From an uncultured Prevotellaceae bacterium (GTDB lineage: Bacteria > Bacteroidota > Bacteroidia > Bacteroidales > Bacteroidaceae), in assembly GCA_902784615.1 (NCBI GenBank), contig CACZVN010000009.1:1-64000 (forward strand): a stretch of 64,000 bases of DNA, written 5' to 3'. The position numbers and the translations under genes are program-made. Under the pieces are notes generated by a model, which saw nothing but the letters and a program-made list of their open reading frames with translations, had not been told where the DNA came from and did no database searches. Shown here in pieces: positions 33,957-42,768 of this stretch (the stretch's first letter is position 1; each line of letters begins with the position of its first letter).

Positions 33957-34930
33957 AACCATACAAATTCCAGCCATATCTGAAGACCACAATCTGGGGA
34001 GGCTATCAGATTGCGCCCTTCAAGGGTATCTTCAATGCCCAGCCCAATGTGGGTGAGAGTTGGGAGATCAGCGGTGTTCCAGGCCATGAGAGTGTGGCCG
34101 TGAACCGGGGACTGATTGATGATGTCGATGAGGGACTGACACTGGTGGAACTGATCGACAAGTACAAGGGGTTGCTCGTCGGGCAGAAAATCTATAAGAA
34201 GTTCGGCAATAAGTTTCCACTGTTGGTGAAGTTTATCGACTCCCGTCAGGATTTGTCTGTTCAGGTGCATCCCGACGACAAACTGGCGATGGAGCGTCAT
34301 GGCTGTGCCGGTAAGACGGAGATGTGGTACATTATCAAGAGTGATGTGGGGTCAAGAATCTATGCAGGGCTTTCGAAAAGCATTACGCCTGAGGACTATG
34401 AGCAATTGGCCACTGCCGAACCTCAAAACGGGCGTTCGCCGATGCAGGACGTCATTGCCACTCACGAGGCTCATGAGGGAGATCTCTATTTCCTGCCTGC
34501 CGGACGGCTACATGCTATCGGAGCGGGTAATTTCCTTGCAGAGATACAACAGACCAGCGATATCACCTATCGCGTCTATGATTTCGGTCGTAAGGACGAA
34601 CACGGTAATCCGCGTGAACTGCATATCGAGCAGGCCAAGGATGCCATTGACTATCAGGTGTGGCCCGCATATCGTACATCCTATGACAGCACTAAGCCCA
34701 TTTCGCAGCTCATCAACTGCCCCCACTTTGTAGTGCATCGCGTGGTCGTACAGGTTGCTCAGCAGATTGACTTCCATTGTGATTCGTTCGTCATTGTAGT
34801 CTGTCTGTGGGGCAATGCCAATATCAACGGCATTGACATCCGTCAGGGTGAAACCATCCTCGTACCTGCCAGTGAGAATATCCTTTACATCTTCGGCAAT
34901 GCTACTTTTCTTACGGCAACAATGCCGTAA
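33953..34930 (+). CDS. manA: Mannose-6-phosphate isomerase, class I
   Basis: Interconverts mannose-6-phosphate and fructose-6-phosphate; zinc enzyme. I start at the ATG at 33953 ([17 protein letters not shown]), which overlaps the GH130 stop by ATGA, giving 325 residues. The frame is open about 110 bp further upstream, but that part is shared with GH130 coding sequence. Visible zinc/catalytic stretches are '[19 protein letters not shown]' and KTEMWYI, with [11 protein letters not shown] and '[17 protein letters not shown]' in the second half. With GH130 it channels mannan-derived mannose to glycolysis, or back to ManC at 1.3 kb. Confidence 0.93.
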   Translation: MKPYKFQPYLKTTIWGGYQIAPFKGIFNAQPNVGESWEISGVPGHESVAVNRGLIDDVDEGLTLVELIDKYKGLLVGQKIYKKFGNKFPLLVKFIDSRQDLSVQVHPDDKLAMERHGCAGKTEMWYIIKSDVGSRIYAGLSKSITPEDYEQLATAEPQNGRSPMQDVIATHEAHEGDLYFLPAGRLHAIGAGNFLAEIQQTSDITYRVYDFGRKDEHGNPRELHIEQAKDAIDYQVWPAYRTSYDSTKPISQLINCPHFVVHRVVVQVAQQIDFHCDSFVIVVCLWGNANINGIDIRQGETILVPASENILYIFGNATFLTATMP

Positions 34931-34939
34931 TAACTCTGA

Positions 34940-35539
34940 TTATAACTGCTGCAATCTTGCGATGTATTTGCCGAGGATATCGAATTCAAGGTTGACGACC
35001 GTGCCCACCTTGATGTCGCAGAAGTTCGTGTGCTCGAAAGTATAGGGTATGATTGCCACTTGGAAGGTGTTCGAAGTAGGGTTGCAGACCGTCAGACTAA
35101 CGCCATTGACGGTGACGGAACCCTTATCCACCGTGAAGTAGCCCTTCTTGGCCATCTCCCTGTTCTCTGGGTATTCGAAGGTGAAGTAGGTTGAGCCGTC
35201 GGCATCCTCCATGGCGACGCACTTTGCTGTCTCATCTACATGTCCCTGTACGATATGACCATCCAGACGACCGTTCATCAGCATTGAGCGCTCCACATTC
35301 ACCTTGTCGCCTATCTGTAAGAGTCCAAGATTAGTTCTGTCGAGCGTCTCTTTCATGGCCGTCACCACGTACTTGCCATCCTTGATGCTCACCACCGTCA
35401 GGCACACACCGTTATGTGCCACACTCTGATCGATCTTCAGTTCATCGACGAATGAGCATGTCAGCGTGAAATCAATATTTTCTCTGTCTTTCTTGATCGC
35501 TACAACGGTAGCAAACTCCTCTATAATGCCTGAAAACAT
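34940..35539 (-). CDS. ribE: Riboflavin synthase, alpha subunit
   Basis: Dismutates two 6,7-dimethyl-8-ribityllumazine molecules to riboflavin. The 199-residue protein has the two lumazine-binding barrels of the family: MFSGIIEE at the start with 'VAHNGVCLTVV' (about 42-51) in the first, and 'GHIVQGHVDETA' then 'VTVNGVSLTVCN' in the second. It lies convergent to manA (9-bp gap). Its only visible promoter is the one that starts the structured RNA at 35.76 kb, so transcription reaches ribE through that RNA. No FMN riboswitch consensus was recognised. Confidence 0.95.
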   Translation of the reverse strand: MFSGIIEEFATVVAIKKDRENIDFTLTCSFVDELKIDQSVAHNGVCLTVVSIKDGKYVVTAMKETLDRTNLGLLQIGDKVNVERSMLMNGRLDGHIVQGHVDETAKCVAMEDADGSTYFTFEYPENREMAKKGYFTVDKGSVTVNGVSLTVCNPTSNTFQVAIIPYTFEHTNFCDIKVGTVVNLEFDILGKYIARLQQL

Positions 35540-35566
35540 ATGAATGTTTAATCTTTAATGTTTAAT

Positions 35567-35763
35567 ATAAAAACGGGTAACGTGCCGATGATTTGGTGAA
35601 AACTCCTGTTTCACACGATTTGGGGGCTCCCTGCTGTTGTAATCCACCGGCATTATTGCTTTCCCGTGAGGGATGACTGTGGCCCGCCATTGGCAAGGGA
35701 AACGGTCCCGATGATTTTTTTATAATGTAGAGTATCCCGATCTATGCGGCACGACCCGTATTT
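35567..35763 (-). ncRNA. Self-closed structured RNA, 6S-like candidate
   Basis: The transcript from the promoter at 35768-35776 would begin almost exactly at a 13-bp terminal helix: ACGGGT and CGTGCCG (35759-35747) pair with CGGCACG and ACCCGT (35587-35573) around a two-base bulge. The 3' strand runs into a T-run, so the RNA would end itself at about 197 nt. Inside, a helix TCCC(T)TGC/GCAGGGA (35700-35693 with 35634-35628) supports an apical branched domain, between them lies a large bubble, and its 3' side holds a GTGAAA/TTTCAC hairpin (35614-35609 with 35601-35596). Size, paired ends, central bubble with a 3'-side hairpin and intrinsic end resemble 6S RNA. A ribE leader/riboswitch is the alternative. 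Confidence 0.55.
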
Positions 35764-35767
35764 GAGT

Positions 35768-35776
35768 GCAAATATA
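35768..35776 (-). promoter_or_regulatory. -7 promoter element of the structured RNA and ribE
   Basis: TATATTTGC on the minus strand, 8 bp before the first base of the closing helix of the structured RNA. Confidence 0.72.
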
Positions 35777-35819
35777 CGCATTTTCTTTGAATTATCCAAC
35801 TTATTCCGAGAAAAATATA

Positions 35820-35828
35820 TATCTTTGC
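35820..35828 (+). promoter_or_regulatory. -7 promoter element of wecB
   Basis: TATCTTTGC, 17 bp before the wecB ATG. Divergent from the promoter at 35768. Confidence 0.78.
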
Positions 35829-35845
35829 AAAAAATTAAGGAATTT

Positions 35846-36910
35846 ATGGCAAAGAACATCTGTATCATCGCGGGTGCAAGACCCAATTTCGTGAAAGTGT
35901 CTCCCTTGGTTCGTGCAATCGGAAAGCGCGACGATGCTCAGTGTCTGCTGGTGTATGCGGGGCGTGAGGACGATCCTACGCTTGAAGCCTCGCTCTTTGA
36001 CGATCTGCAGATGCCCCGTCCGCAGTATTTCCTGGGGGTTGACAGCACGAGTCTGAACGAAATCACCAGTCGGGTGATGGCGGCTTTCGATGCTTTTCTC
36101 GATGAGCATCCTGTCGATGTGGTGATCGTGGTGGATGACCTTGCCTCGACGATGGCTGCAGCGATCGTCACGAAGAAGCGGGGTATCCGTCTGGCGCATC
36201 TTGTCGCAGGCACGCGTTCCTTTGACATTAACATGCCGAAGGAAATCAACCGTCTTGTGATTGATGCCCTCAGCGACTACCTCTTTACGGCTGGTGTGCG
36301 CTCTACGGGTATCGCCACGCGCGAACAGTCGGAAAACTCACAGACCTATATGGTGGGCAATATCCTGATGGATACCCTGCGCTTCAATTATAACCGTTTG
36401 AGAAAACCTGCCTCCCTGCCTGATATTGAGGAGGGGAAATACCTCGTCTTTACCCTGAATCGCAGGGCTCTTATCGCGGATACAGAGAATCTCGCCAAGA
36501 TGCTCCAGGTCATAAGGGAAGTCGCTGGCTCCACACCCATCATCGCCCCGTTGCGTGGCCTCGCCCGTCAGGCTGTTGAAAACCTCACCTGTCCCCCTAT
36601 GAGGATCATCGAGCCATTAAGTTATTTGGAATTCGGTTGGCTGACGGCGCATGCCAAAGGTATCATCACCGATTCTGGCAATGTCTCTGAGGAGGCCACC
36701 TTCAACGGTGTGCCCTGTATCACGCTCAACAACTATACGGAGCATCAGGAAACCGTCAGTGTGGGCTCGAACGTCCTTGTTGGTGAAGATCCTGAAAAAC
36801 TTCGTGACGTCCTTTCCCAACTCCTTGCAGGCAAGTGGAAAAAATGCGCCCTGCCTGACCGTTGGGACGGCCGCACGGCTGACAGAATCGTTAAGATTCT
36901 GGTAAATTAG
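35846..36910 (+). CDS. wecB: UDP-N-acetylglucosamine 2-epimerase (non-hydrolysing)
   Basis: Converts UDP-GlcNAc to UDP-ManNAc for surface polysaccharides. I start at the ATG at 35846 (MAKNICIIAGARPNFVK), downstream of the promoter; 354 residues. The N-terminal Rossmann-like half has GARPNFVK (about 10-17), a 'GIRLAHLVAGTRSF' region corresponding to the family's HxxAG stretch, and MPKEINRLVIDALSDY(L)F. The second half has ITDSGNVSEEATFNGVPCI, the nucleotide-binding TDSGG-like site with one change (GN in place of GG). The start of the family pattern KVMTVFGTRPE is altered to CIIAGARPN. It is alone in its transcript; its stop lies in a repeat that forms one arm of the hairpin element downstream. 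Confidence 0.88.
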   Translation: MAKNICIIAGARPNFVKVSPLVRAIGKRDDAQCLLVYAGREDDPTLEASLFDDLQMPRPQYFLGVDSTSLNEITSRVMAAFDAFLDEHPVDVVIVVDDLASTMAAAIVTKKRGIRLAHLVAGTRSFDINMPKEINRLVIDALSDYLFTAGVRSTGIATREQSENSQTYMVGNILMDTLRFNYNRLRKPASLPDIEEGKYLVFTLNRRALIADTENLAKMLQVIREVAGSTPIIAPLRGLARQAVENLTCPPMRIIEPLSYLEFGWLTAHAKGIITDSGNVSEEATFNGVPCITLNNYTEHQETVSVGSNVLVGEDPEKLRDVLSQLLAGKWKKCALPDRWDGRTADRIVKILVN

Positions 36911-37026
36911 AAATTAGAAATGAGGAATTAGAAATTGTGATTTCCTGGCAAGCCCTTCTCCCTTTGCAGGTGAGAGGTATCTGCCTATAGAAGTAATCAC
37001 AATTCCTCATTTCTCATTTCTAATTA
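36904..37026. repeat. Inverted low-complexity repeat between wecB and rubrerythrin
   Basis: Left arm 36904-36943 (AATTAGAAATTAGAAATGAGG and on to AATTGTGATT) is repeated in inverted order at 36995-37026. The 51-bp centre is not repeated. Sited between convergent gene ends, it could act as a two-way terminator. The wecB stop lies in the left arm. The same AGAAATTAGGAATTGTGAT unit appears inside malQ. Confidence 0.75.
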
Positions 37027-37031
37027 TCTTT

Positions 37032-37574
37032 CTAATAGTTCTCGGCTTTCACCTGGAAGTATGCCTGCGGATGGTTGCAGACGGGGCACTCCTCTGGGGC
37101 TTTCTTGCCGATGACGATATGTCCGCAGTTCGAGCACTGCCAGATCACGTCACCATCCTTTGAGAACACCCGTTCCTTCTTGATGTTGTCGAGCAACTTG
37201 CGATAGCGCTCCTCGTGCTCCTTCTCGATCTTGGCTACACCTTCGAACTTCTCGGCAATCTCGCCGAAACCCTCCTCACGGGCCTCCTGAGCCATACGGG
37301 CATACATGTCCGTCCACTCGAAGTTCTCACCGTTGGCGGCTGCCTCTAAGTTTTCGGGCGTACTCTTAATGGCACCACCCTCTAAGAGTTTGAACCACAT
37401 CTTGGCGTGCTCCTTCTCGTTGTTGGCCGTCTCCTCAAAGATAGCGGCTATCTGTACGTAGCCGTCCTTCTTGGCCTTCGATGCCCAGTAGGTGTACTTA
37501 TTACGTGCCTGCGACTCGCCAGCGAATGCTTCCTGCAGATTCTTTTCAGTCTTTGTTCCTTTCAGTTCTTTCAT
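37032..37574 (-). CDS. rbr: Rubrerythrin
   Basis: Non-haem di-iron peroxidase that protects anaerobes from hydrogen peroxide. The 180-residue protein has the ferritin-like four-helix part with ExxxR/ExxH-type iron ligands ([17 protein letters not shown] at about 15-31, '[14 protein letters not shown]', '[16 protein letters not shown]') and a C-terminal rubredoxin domain with two CxxC knuckles ([20 protein letters not shown], about 146-165). It starts 22 bp after the stop of the GH5 gene with no recognisable promoter in the gap, so it may be co-transcribed with that gene. Confidence 0.96.
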   Translation of the reverse strand: MKELKGTKTEKNLQEAFAGESQARNKYTYWASKAKKDGYVQIAAIFEETANNEKEHAKMWFKLLEGGAIKSTPENLEAAANGENFEWTDMYARMAQEAREEGFGEIAEKFEGVAKIEKEHEERYRKLLDNIKKERVFSKDGDVIWQCSNCGHIVIGKKAPEECPVCNHPQAYFQVKAENY

Positions 37575-37596
37575 ATTCGTGTTTGTTTTAAAATCC

Positions 37597-38757
37597 TTAT
37601 TTCTCTAATCCCTTGCCCGACATCAGGAGCTCTACCAGCGGATAGTCCTTATAGCAGTGGCGCTGCTGGTCCCAGAAACCGAAGTCGGCATCGTAGCACC
37701 AGGTTGTCCAGGCGATATCGAACTCGTCGAACACGGTCAGCACGTCACGATACCAGTTGTAGGCCAACTCACGATCCACGGGCTCATACACACCCCACTC
37801 ACCACAGAACAGTTGCAGGTCGTACTTCTTGGCGGCCTCGATGGCGTCCTTGAACTGCTCACGGATCTTGTCAATGTTCCACACTTCCTCTGTGTATGGC
37901 TTCAGTTCAGGCTTGATGGCGTCAGGCGCAGCATCGTAGTCCTCCTTTGATACGAGCACACCGGGATAGTTCACCTTGCCCTTGTAGGCTGCACACAGTG
38001 GCGACCACCAGGCACCGTAGTGGGTCAACAACATCGGATTGTAGTAGTGGAACGAGAGGATGATGTTCTTGTCGCCCTCGGGCACCTTCAGATACTTGAT
38101 GGTCTGGTGTCCCTGCCACAGGTTACTGCCGATCACCAGCGTGCGTTGAGGCTCCAGTTCGCGCAGGACCTTATGTACCTTGGCTATCAACTGGTTCCAC
38201 TGCTCGTGCTCCTCAGCCACGGGCTCGTTCATAAACTCGTAGGCCACCCAGTCGTTGCTGCGGTCTTTCAGGAATTCCGACAACTGGCGCCACAGGTTGA
38301 TCAGGTCCTCCTGCGACTTCTCCGACGTAAACAGCGTGTTGGCGGCCTTGTCGTCCTCGTTCACGGCATTGAAGTAGTGCGAACGGATGATGTGCAGATC
38401 GACGATGGCGCGCAGGTTGTGCTTCTTGGCCCAGTCGAGGGCGTTGTTCAGCAGATCCCATGCCTCGGGCAACTTATTGCCCTGCTCGTCCCAGAACTGT
38501 ACCTCGTCAATGGGGATACGCACGAAATCGAAGCCGATCTCCTCCAGACGGGCGAAGTCGTCCTCCTGGATATGCAGACGACGGGCCTCACCGCGCTGCT
38601 CCGACTGCGACAGCCAGTGACTGATATTCGTACCGCGCTTGATACGGAAGTTATTCACTTGTCCTGCCTGATCCTGACTCAGGGTCTTGTTCTGACATGA
38701 CGTGATAGCAAACATGGCGGCCATAATAAGGGCCAAGGTGAAAAATTTCTTTGTCAT
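37597..38757 (-). CDS. GH5-family glycoside hydrolase lipoprotein
   Basis: Retaining glycosidase of family 5 (cellulase-like), cleaving beta-1,4- or related glucans, mannans or xyloglucan. Lipobox ITSC (Cys21) follows a signal peptide. Catalytic residues are the acid/base Glu178 in FMNEP and the nucleophile Glu320 in [11 protein letters not shown], with supporting '[11 protein letters not shown]' (Arg80) and HYYNP (about 237-241). Length 386 is a single-module enzyme with no CBM. A good promoter is 34 bp upstream. Substrate is not decided from the sequence; the surrounding mannan genes make beta-mannan or glucomannan possible but unproven. Confidence 0.92.
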   Translation of the reverse strand: MTKKFFTLALIMAAMFAITSCQNKTLSQDQAGQVNNFRIKRGTNISHWLSQSEQRGEARRLHIQEDDFARLEEIGFDFVRIPIDEVQFWDEQGNKLPEAWDLLNNALDWAKKHNLRAIVDLHIIRSHYFNAVNEDDKAANTLFTSEKSQEDLINLWRQLSEFLKDRSNDWVAYEFMNEPVAEEHEQWNQLIAKVHKVLRELEPQRTLVIGSNLWQGHQTIKYLKVPEGDKNIILSFHYYNPMLLTHYGAWWSPLCAAYKGKVNYPGVLVSKEDYDAAPDAIKPELKPYTEEVWNIDKIREQFKDAIEAAKKYDLQLFCGEWGVYEPVDRELAYNWYRDVLTVFDEFDIAWTTWCYDADFGFWDQQRHCYKDYPLVELLMSGKGLEK

Positions 38758-38790
38758 ACCTATTTGATTAGTTATTCATTTTTATTGGTT

Positions 38791-38799
38791 GCAAAGATA
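38791..38799 (-). promoter_or_regulatory. -7 promoter element of the GH5-rbr transcript
   Basis: TATCTTTGC on the minus strand, 34 bp before the GH5 start. Confidence 0.75.
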
Positions 38800-38884
38800 C
38801 AATAACTATTCCATATTACCAAATGTATATCGCAAAAAATATAAAAAAGTAAGTGATAAACTTGTGTATATCAGAAGGATTGTG

Positions 38885-38893
38885 TAAATTTGC
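38885..38893 (+). promoter_or_regulatory. -7 promoter element of the OmpA-type gene
   Basis: TAAATTTGC, 38 bp before the ATG at 38932. Confidence 0.65.
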
Positions 38894-38931
38894 CCCCAAG
38901 TATTGTTTAATCATTAAAACCGAAACTAAAA

Positions 38932-40206
38932 ATGACGAAGAAACTGATTTTAATGCTCATCGTGGCATTAGCATGTACTTTGAATGCCGACGCCCAGGGT
39001 TGGCTGGGTAGAGTAAGAGATCGTGCGACCGAGGCTGCCAAGCGTACCGTAGAGTATAATGTGGAGCGTAAAACAGTGGATGCTGTTGATGACGCCATGA
39101 ACCCTGATCGCAATAGAGACAATAATCGCTCAAAGAAGAGCAACGATGCCGACTATGAGGATGAAGAGGTAGAAGAAGGTCCTCAGGATACAGAAGCCGT
39201 GTATCAGCAGACTGATTTCGTACCTGGTAACGTAGTCTTCTTCGAGGACAATCTGCAGGGCGAACAGATGGGTGAGTTTCCTTCTAAGTGGGACCTGATT
39301 GATGGTTCGACGGATGTGGCTAGTATGAAAGGAAAGAAGTGTATTCACTTCGAGCCTGGTACGAGAATTGAGCCTTTGATGACTAATCAAACTAGTTATC
39401 TGCCTGATTTCTTCACGCTCGAATGTGATTTCTGGATGAACGACCCCAAGACGGATCTTAACAACTGCTACGAATTTGAATTTAACAAAAGCAATGATGA
39501 GAATATATATGAAATCAGAATCGGCGAGAGCTATGACAAACTCGAGGTGACCTGCCGTTACAAGTCAGTGGCTGGCGACTGGCGTGATTCTGGCGGTGGC
39601 AAGACTTGGGAATTGAAGAAGAATGATTGGAGCCATTTTGCTTTGTCGTTCAACAAGCGTGCCATTAAGATCTATATCAATGGTAAGCGCGTGATCAACA
39701 TTCCCAATAGTCAGGCTGCCGACCGTGTGAAGATTCATCAGGCAGACTGGGGCGGATTCCATGGGAATAAGAACTATCTGACCAACTTCCGTTTTGCCAA
39801 GGGCGGAAACGAGCTCTATGCCCAGCAGACTACTGATATGAGCGCCGTTGAGAAGGCCATTGCCGAGACGGGTAAGTTCGTGACCAATAACATCCTCTTT
39901 GAGACGGGTAAGGCTACGCTGAAGCCTGAGTCGATGGCTGAGATCCAGAAGGTGGCTGACTTTATGAAGAAGAACCCGAGCGTACGCTTCGAGGTGCAGG
40001 GGCATACGGACAACCAGGGTTCTGACGCTGTGAACGATCCGCTCTCTCAGCAGCGTGCCGAGGCTGTTGTCAAGGCACTCGAACAACTCGGCTGCGATCC
40101 CTTCAACATGCGCGCCGTGGGTAAGGGCTCCCATGAGCCTGTGGCCAGTAACTCTACAGACGAAGGCCGTGCCAAGAACCGCCGTGTAGAGTTCATCAAA
40201 CGCTAA
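38932..40206 (+). CDS. OmpA-domain envelope protein
   Basis: Exported peptidoglycan-binding protein of 424 residues. A signal peptide (1-21, ending ADA-Q) is followed by a charged region, an acidic stretch (DADYEDEEVEEG, about 72-83), a beta-sandwich domain resembling a LamG/concanavalin fold (about 100-290), and a C-terminal OmpA peptidoglycan-binding domain (about 310-424) with FETGKATLKPESMAEI and 'FEVQGHTDNQGSDAVNDPLSQQRAEAVVKAL' then the 'GRAKNRRVEF' end. No N-terminal beta-barrel is visible, so it is probably periplasmic, or surface-linked through another protein. Single-gene transcript with its own promoter. Confidence 0.9.
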   Translation: MTKKLILMLIVALACTLNADAQGWLGRVRDRATEAAKRTVEYNVERKTVDAVDDAMNPDRNRDNNRSKKSNDADYEDEEVEEGPQDTEAVYQQTDFVPGNVVFFEDNLQGEQMGEFPSKWDLIDGSTDVASMKGKKCIHFEPGTRIEPLMTNQTSYLPDFFTLECDFWMNDPKTDLNNCYEFEFNKSNDENIYEIRIGESYDKLEVTCRYKSVAGDWRDSGGGKTWELKKNDWSHFALSFNKRAIKIYINGKRVINIPNSQAADRVKIHQADWGGFHGNKNYLTNFRFAKGGNELYAQQTTDMSAVEKAIAETGKFVTNNILFETGKATLKPESMAEIQKVADFMKKNPSVRFEVQGHTDNQGSDAVNDPLSQQRAEAVVKALEQLGCDPFNMRAVGKGSHEPVASNSTDEGRAKNRRVEFIKR

Positions 40207-40221
40207 GGCCGTATAGAACGG

Positions 40222-41253
40222 TTATAAAGTAATCTCACCCCGCAGGCTTTGCGTCATTAACTGACGGATGGTCTGCGGGTTGTCTTTGTAATGGCTCTGG
40301 AGGAACATCAGTTTGGTGACGGCACTCTCCACGGTCATGTCGCGGCCGCTGATCACCCCCACCTCCTGTAGGTGGTAGCCACAGTCGTAGCGGCTCATTT
40401 CGACGGCACCCTGCAGGCACTGGCTGATATTGACGATCACTTTACCATTCTTCGTACCCTCTTTTAAGGCATTCAACAGCCACGGACTCTGGGGCGCATT
40501 ACCAGAGCCGAAGGTGCGCATCACAATGGCTTTCAGATTGGGCGTGTGGATGATATGACGGATCAAGTCTTCCCGGATGCCTGGGAAAAGCGAGAAGATA
40601 ATCACGTTGTTGTCGAGGCGGAAGTGAGGCGTCATGGGTTTCGTCCAGTCGGGCTTCAGGATACGCTCACGGTGATAGGTGATGTTCACGCCCGCATCCA
40701 CGAGGTGGGGGAAGTTGAACGATTCGAAGGCGTTGAACTCCTCAGCACTCTGTTTCGTGGTACGGTTGCCGCGCAGCAGGTGCCCGCCGAAGTAGATACC
40801 CACCTCAGGCACCAATGCATGCCCTTCCTCATCCTTGGCGGCAGCGATCTCCACGGCTGTAATCAGATTCTCCTTGCCATCTGTGCGCAACTGGCCGATG
40901 GGCAGTTGGGAGCCCGTGATGATGACGGGCTTCGTCAGGTTCTCCAGCATATAGGAGAGGGCGGAGGCGGTATAGGCCATCGTGTCCGTGCCGTGAAGCA
41001 CAACAAAACCATCGTAGTTGTCATAATGGTCAGCGATACAATGGGAAAGGTCTGTCCACCGGGCTGGTGTCATATCACTGGAGTCAATGGGCGGCGTGAA
41101 CTGGTAGGTCTCAATCTTGGTGTCGAACTGCTTCAACTCAGGCACATTATATAAGAGGTGCTCGAAGTCGAAGGGCTCCAAGGCTCCAGTATGGGGGTTG
41201 CGGTTCATGCCGATGGTACCGCCCGTATAGATAAGTAGGACTTTCTTATACAT
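40222..41253 (-). CDS. ansA: L-asparaginase, type I (cytoplasmic)
   Basis: Hydrolyses asparagine to aspartate and ammonia. The 343-residue protein has both asparaginase signatures: YTGGTIGM (about 9-16, first catalytic Thr) and LHGTDTMAYTASALSYM (about 84-100, second catalytic Thr and Asp), and 'ITGSQLPIGQLRTDGKENL' downstream. No signal peptide, so cytoplasmic type I. It is convergent with the OmpA gene (15-bp gap) and divergent from uxaC, with overlapping promoter regions between them. Confidence 0.95.
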   Translation of the reverse strand: MYKKVLLIYTGGTIGMNRNPHTGALEPFDFEHLLYNVPELKQFDTKIETYQFTPPIDSSDMTPARWTDLSHCIADHYDNYDGFVVLHGTDTMAYTASALSYMLENLTKPVIITGSQLPIGQLRTDGKENLITAVEIAAAKDEEGHALVPEVGIYFGGHLLRGNRTTKQSAEEFNAFESFNFPHLVDAGVNITYHRERILKPDWTKPMTPHFRLDNNVIIFSLFPGIREDLIRHIIHTPNLKAIVMRTFGSGNAPQSPWLLNALKEGTKNGKVIVNISQCLQGAVEMSRYDCGYHLQEVGVISGRDMTVESAVTKLMFLQSHYKDNPQTIRQLMTQSLRGEITL

Positions 41254-41283
41254 TAAACATTATACATTAAACATTAAATTTCT

Positions 41284-41292
41284 GCAAAGATA
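41284..41292 (-). promoter_or_regulatory. -7 promoter element of ansA
   Basis: TATCTTTGC on the minus strand, 31 bp before the ansA start. The leader contains an ATTAAACATT repeat. Confidence 0.75.
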
Positions 41293-41315
41293 AGGAAAGT
41301 TTCGCAGAAAAGTAG

Positions 41316-41324
41316 TATCTTTGC
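41316..41324 (+). promoter_or_regulatory. -7 promoter element of uxaC
   Basis: TATCTTTGC, 38 bp before the uxaC ATG; back to back with the ansA promoter. Confidence 0.75.
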
Positions 41325-41361
41325 GGAAAATTTGAACTTAGGAATAAAAATACTCTGACTT

Positions 41362-42768
41362 ATGAAACAATTCAATGACGAGAACTTCGTTCTGGAGACC
41401 AAACTGGCCCAGGATCTGTACCACAAACATGCGGCTCACCTGCCGATCATCGACTACCACTGTCACCTGGTGCCAGAGATGGTGGCCAACGACCATCGTT
41501 TCAAGTCGATTACGGAACTGTGGTTGGGTGGTGACCATTACAAGTGGCGTGCCATGCGTACCAATGGTGTTGATGAGAAATATATCACGGGCAAGGACAC
41601 TACGGACTGGGAAAAGTTCGAGAAGTGGGCCGAGACAGTGACCTATTGCTTCCGTAATCCCCTGTACCACTGGACGCACCTGGAACTGAAGACGGCCTTC
41701 GGCATCGAGAAACAGCTCTCGCCCAAGACTGCCCGTGAGATCTTCGACGCGTGTAACGAGAAACTGCAGAAGCCTGAGTTCTCAGCCCGTGGACTGATGA
41801 AACACTACCATGTGGAATGCGTCTGCACCACGGATGATCCTGTCGATGACCTGCACAATCATATCGAGTACGCCAAGCACAAGGCGCAGGACGATCCCAT
41901 CATGTTGCCTGCCTGGCGCCCTGACAAGGCCATGAACATTGAGAAACCAGGTTTTGCCCAGTATGTGGAAAAACTCTCAGATGTGAGTGGCGTGAGCATC
42001 ACGAAGTTCGCTGATATGGTCGATGCCCTCCAGAAGCGCCATGAGTTCTTCGAGGCGCAGGGTTGCAAACTCTCTGATCACGGCCTTGAGGAGTTTTACG
42101 ACGATCCCTACACCGACTCGCAGATCGAGACCATCTTCGAACGGGCAATGCGTGGACAGACACTCTCGCAGTTGGAGGTCCGCCAGTTCAAGAACTGTTT
42201 CCTGACCGTGATGGCTGAGATGGATGCCGATGCAGACTGGACGCAACAGTACCACTATGGTACCATCCGCGACAACAATACGGCGATGTTCAACCAGATT
42301 GGTCCTGATACGGGCTTCGACTCGATTGGTGAGTTCAACACGGCCAAGGCCCTGTCACATTTCTTGGACAACCTGAACGCGAAGGGCAAACTGACGCGTA
42401 CCATATTATATACTTTGAATCCCTGCGCCAATGAGATGATTGCCACGATGCTCGGCAATTTCCAGGGTGGGGAGCCTGGCAAGATACAGTTTGGCTCAGG
42501 CTGGTGGTTCAACGACCAAATGGACGGTATGATCAAGCAGATGAACGCACTATCTGTATTGGGTCTGCTGAGCCGTTTCGTGGGTATGCTCACCGACTCG
42601 CGCTCGTTCCTGAGCTATCCGCGTCATGAGTATTTCCGTCGTATCCTCTGTAACCTGTTGGCCAACGACGTCGAGAAGGGGCTGCTGCCTTGCGATATGG
42701 AGATCCTCAGTCGTATGGTGGAAGACATCAGCTATAACAATGCTCGTCGCTATTTTAAGTTCTACTAA
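41362..42768 (+). CDS. uxaC: Glucuronate isomerase
   Basis: Isomerises D-glucuronate to D-fructuronate and D-galacturonate to D-tagaturonate, the first step of hexuronate breakdown. The 468-residue metal-dependent barrel has the IDYHCHLVPEM metal-site motif (about 30-40), TDDPVDDLHNHI and WRPDKAMNI in the middle, and the closing 'FRRILCNLLANDVEKGLLP'. Length is normal. The tagaturonate reductase gene that would follow it in the pathway ends at 63.5 kb, far away. Its stop overlaps the next ATG by one base (TAATG). Confidence 0.96.
   Translation: MKQFNDENFVLETKLAQDLYHKHAAHLPIIDYHCHLVPEMVANDHRFKSITELWLGGDHYKWRAMRTNGVDEKYITGKDTTDWEKFEKWAETVTYCFRNPLYHWTHLELKTAFGIEKQLSPKTAREIFDACNEKLQKPEFSARGLMKHYHVECVCTTDDPVDDLHNHIEYAKHKAQDDPIMLPAWRPDKAMNIEKPGFAQYVEKLSDVSGVSITKFADMVDALQKRHEFFEAQGCKLSDHGLEEFYDDPYTDSQIETIFERAMRGQTLSQLEVRQFKNCFLTVMAEMDADADWTQQYHYGTIRDNNTAMFNQIGPDTGFDSIGEFNTAKALSHFLDNLNAKGKLTRTILYTLNPCANEMIATMLGNFQGGEPGKIQFGSGWWFNDQMDGMIKQMNALSVLGLLSRFVGMLTDSRSFLSYPRHEYFRRILCNLLANDVEKGLLPCDMEILSRMVEDISYNNARRYFKFY

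Noticed and set aside
35540..35763. FMN riboswitch in front of ribE
   Set aside because: The conserved FMN aptamer strings were not found; the folded shape with paired ends and T-run fits a free RNA better. A covariance model search would settle it.
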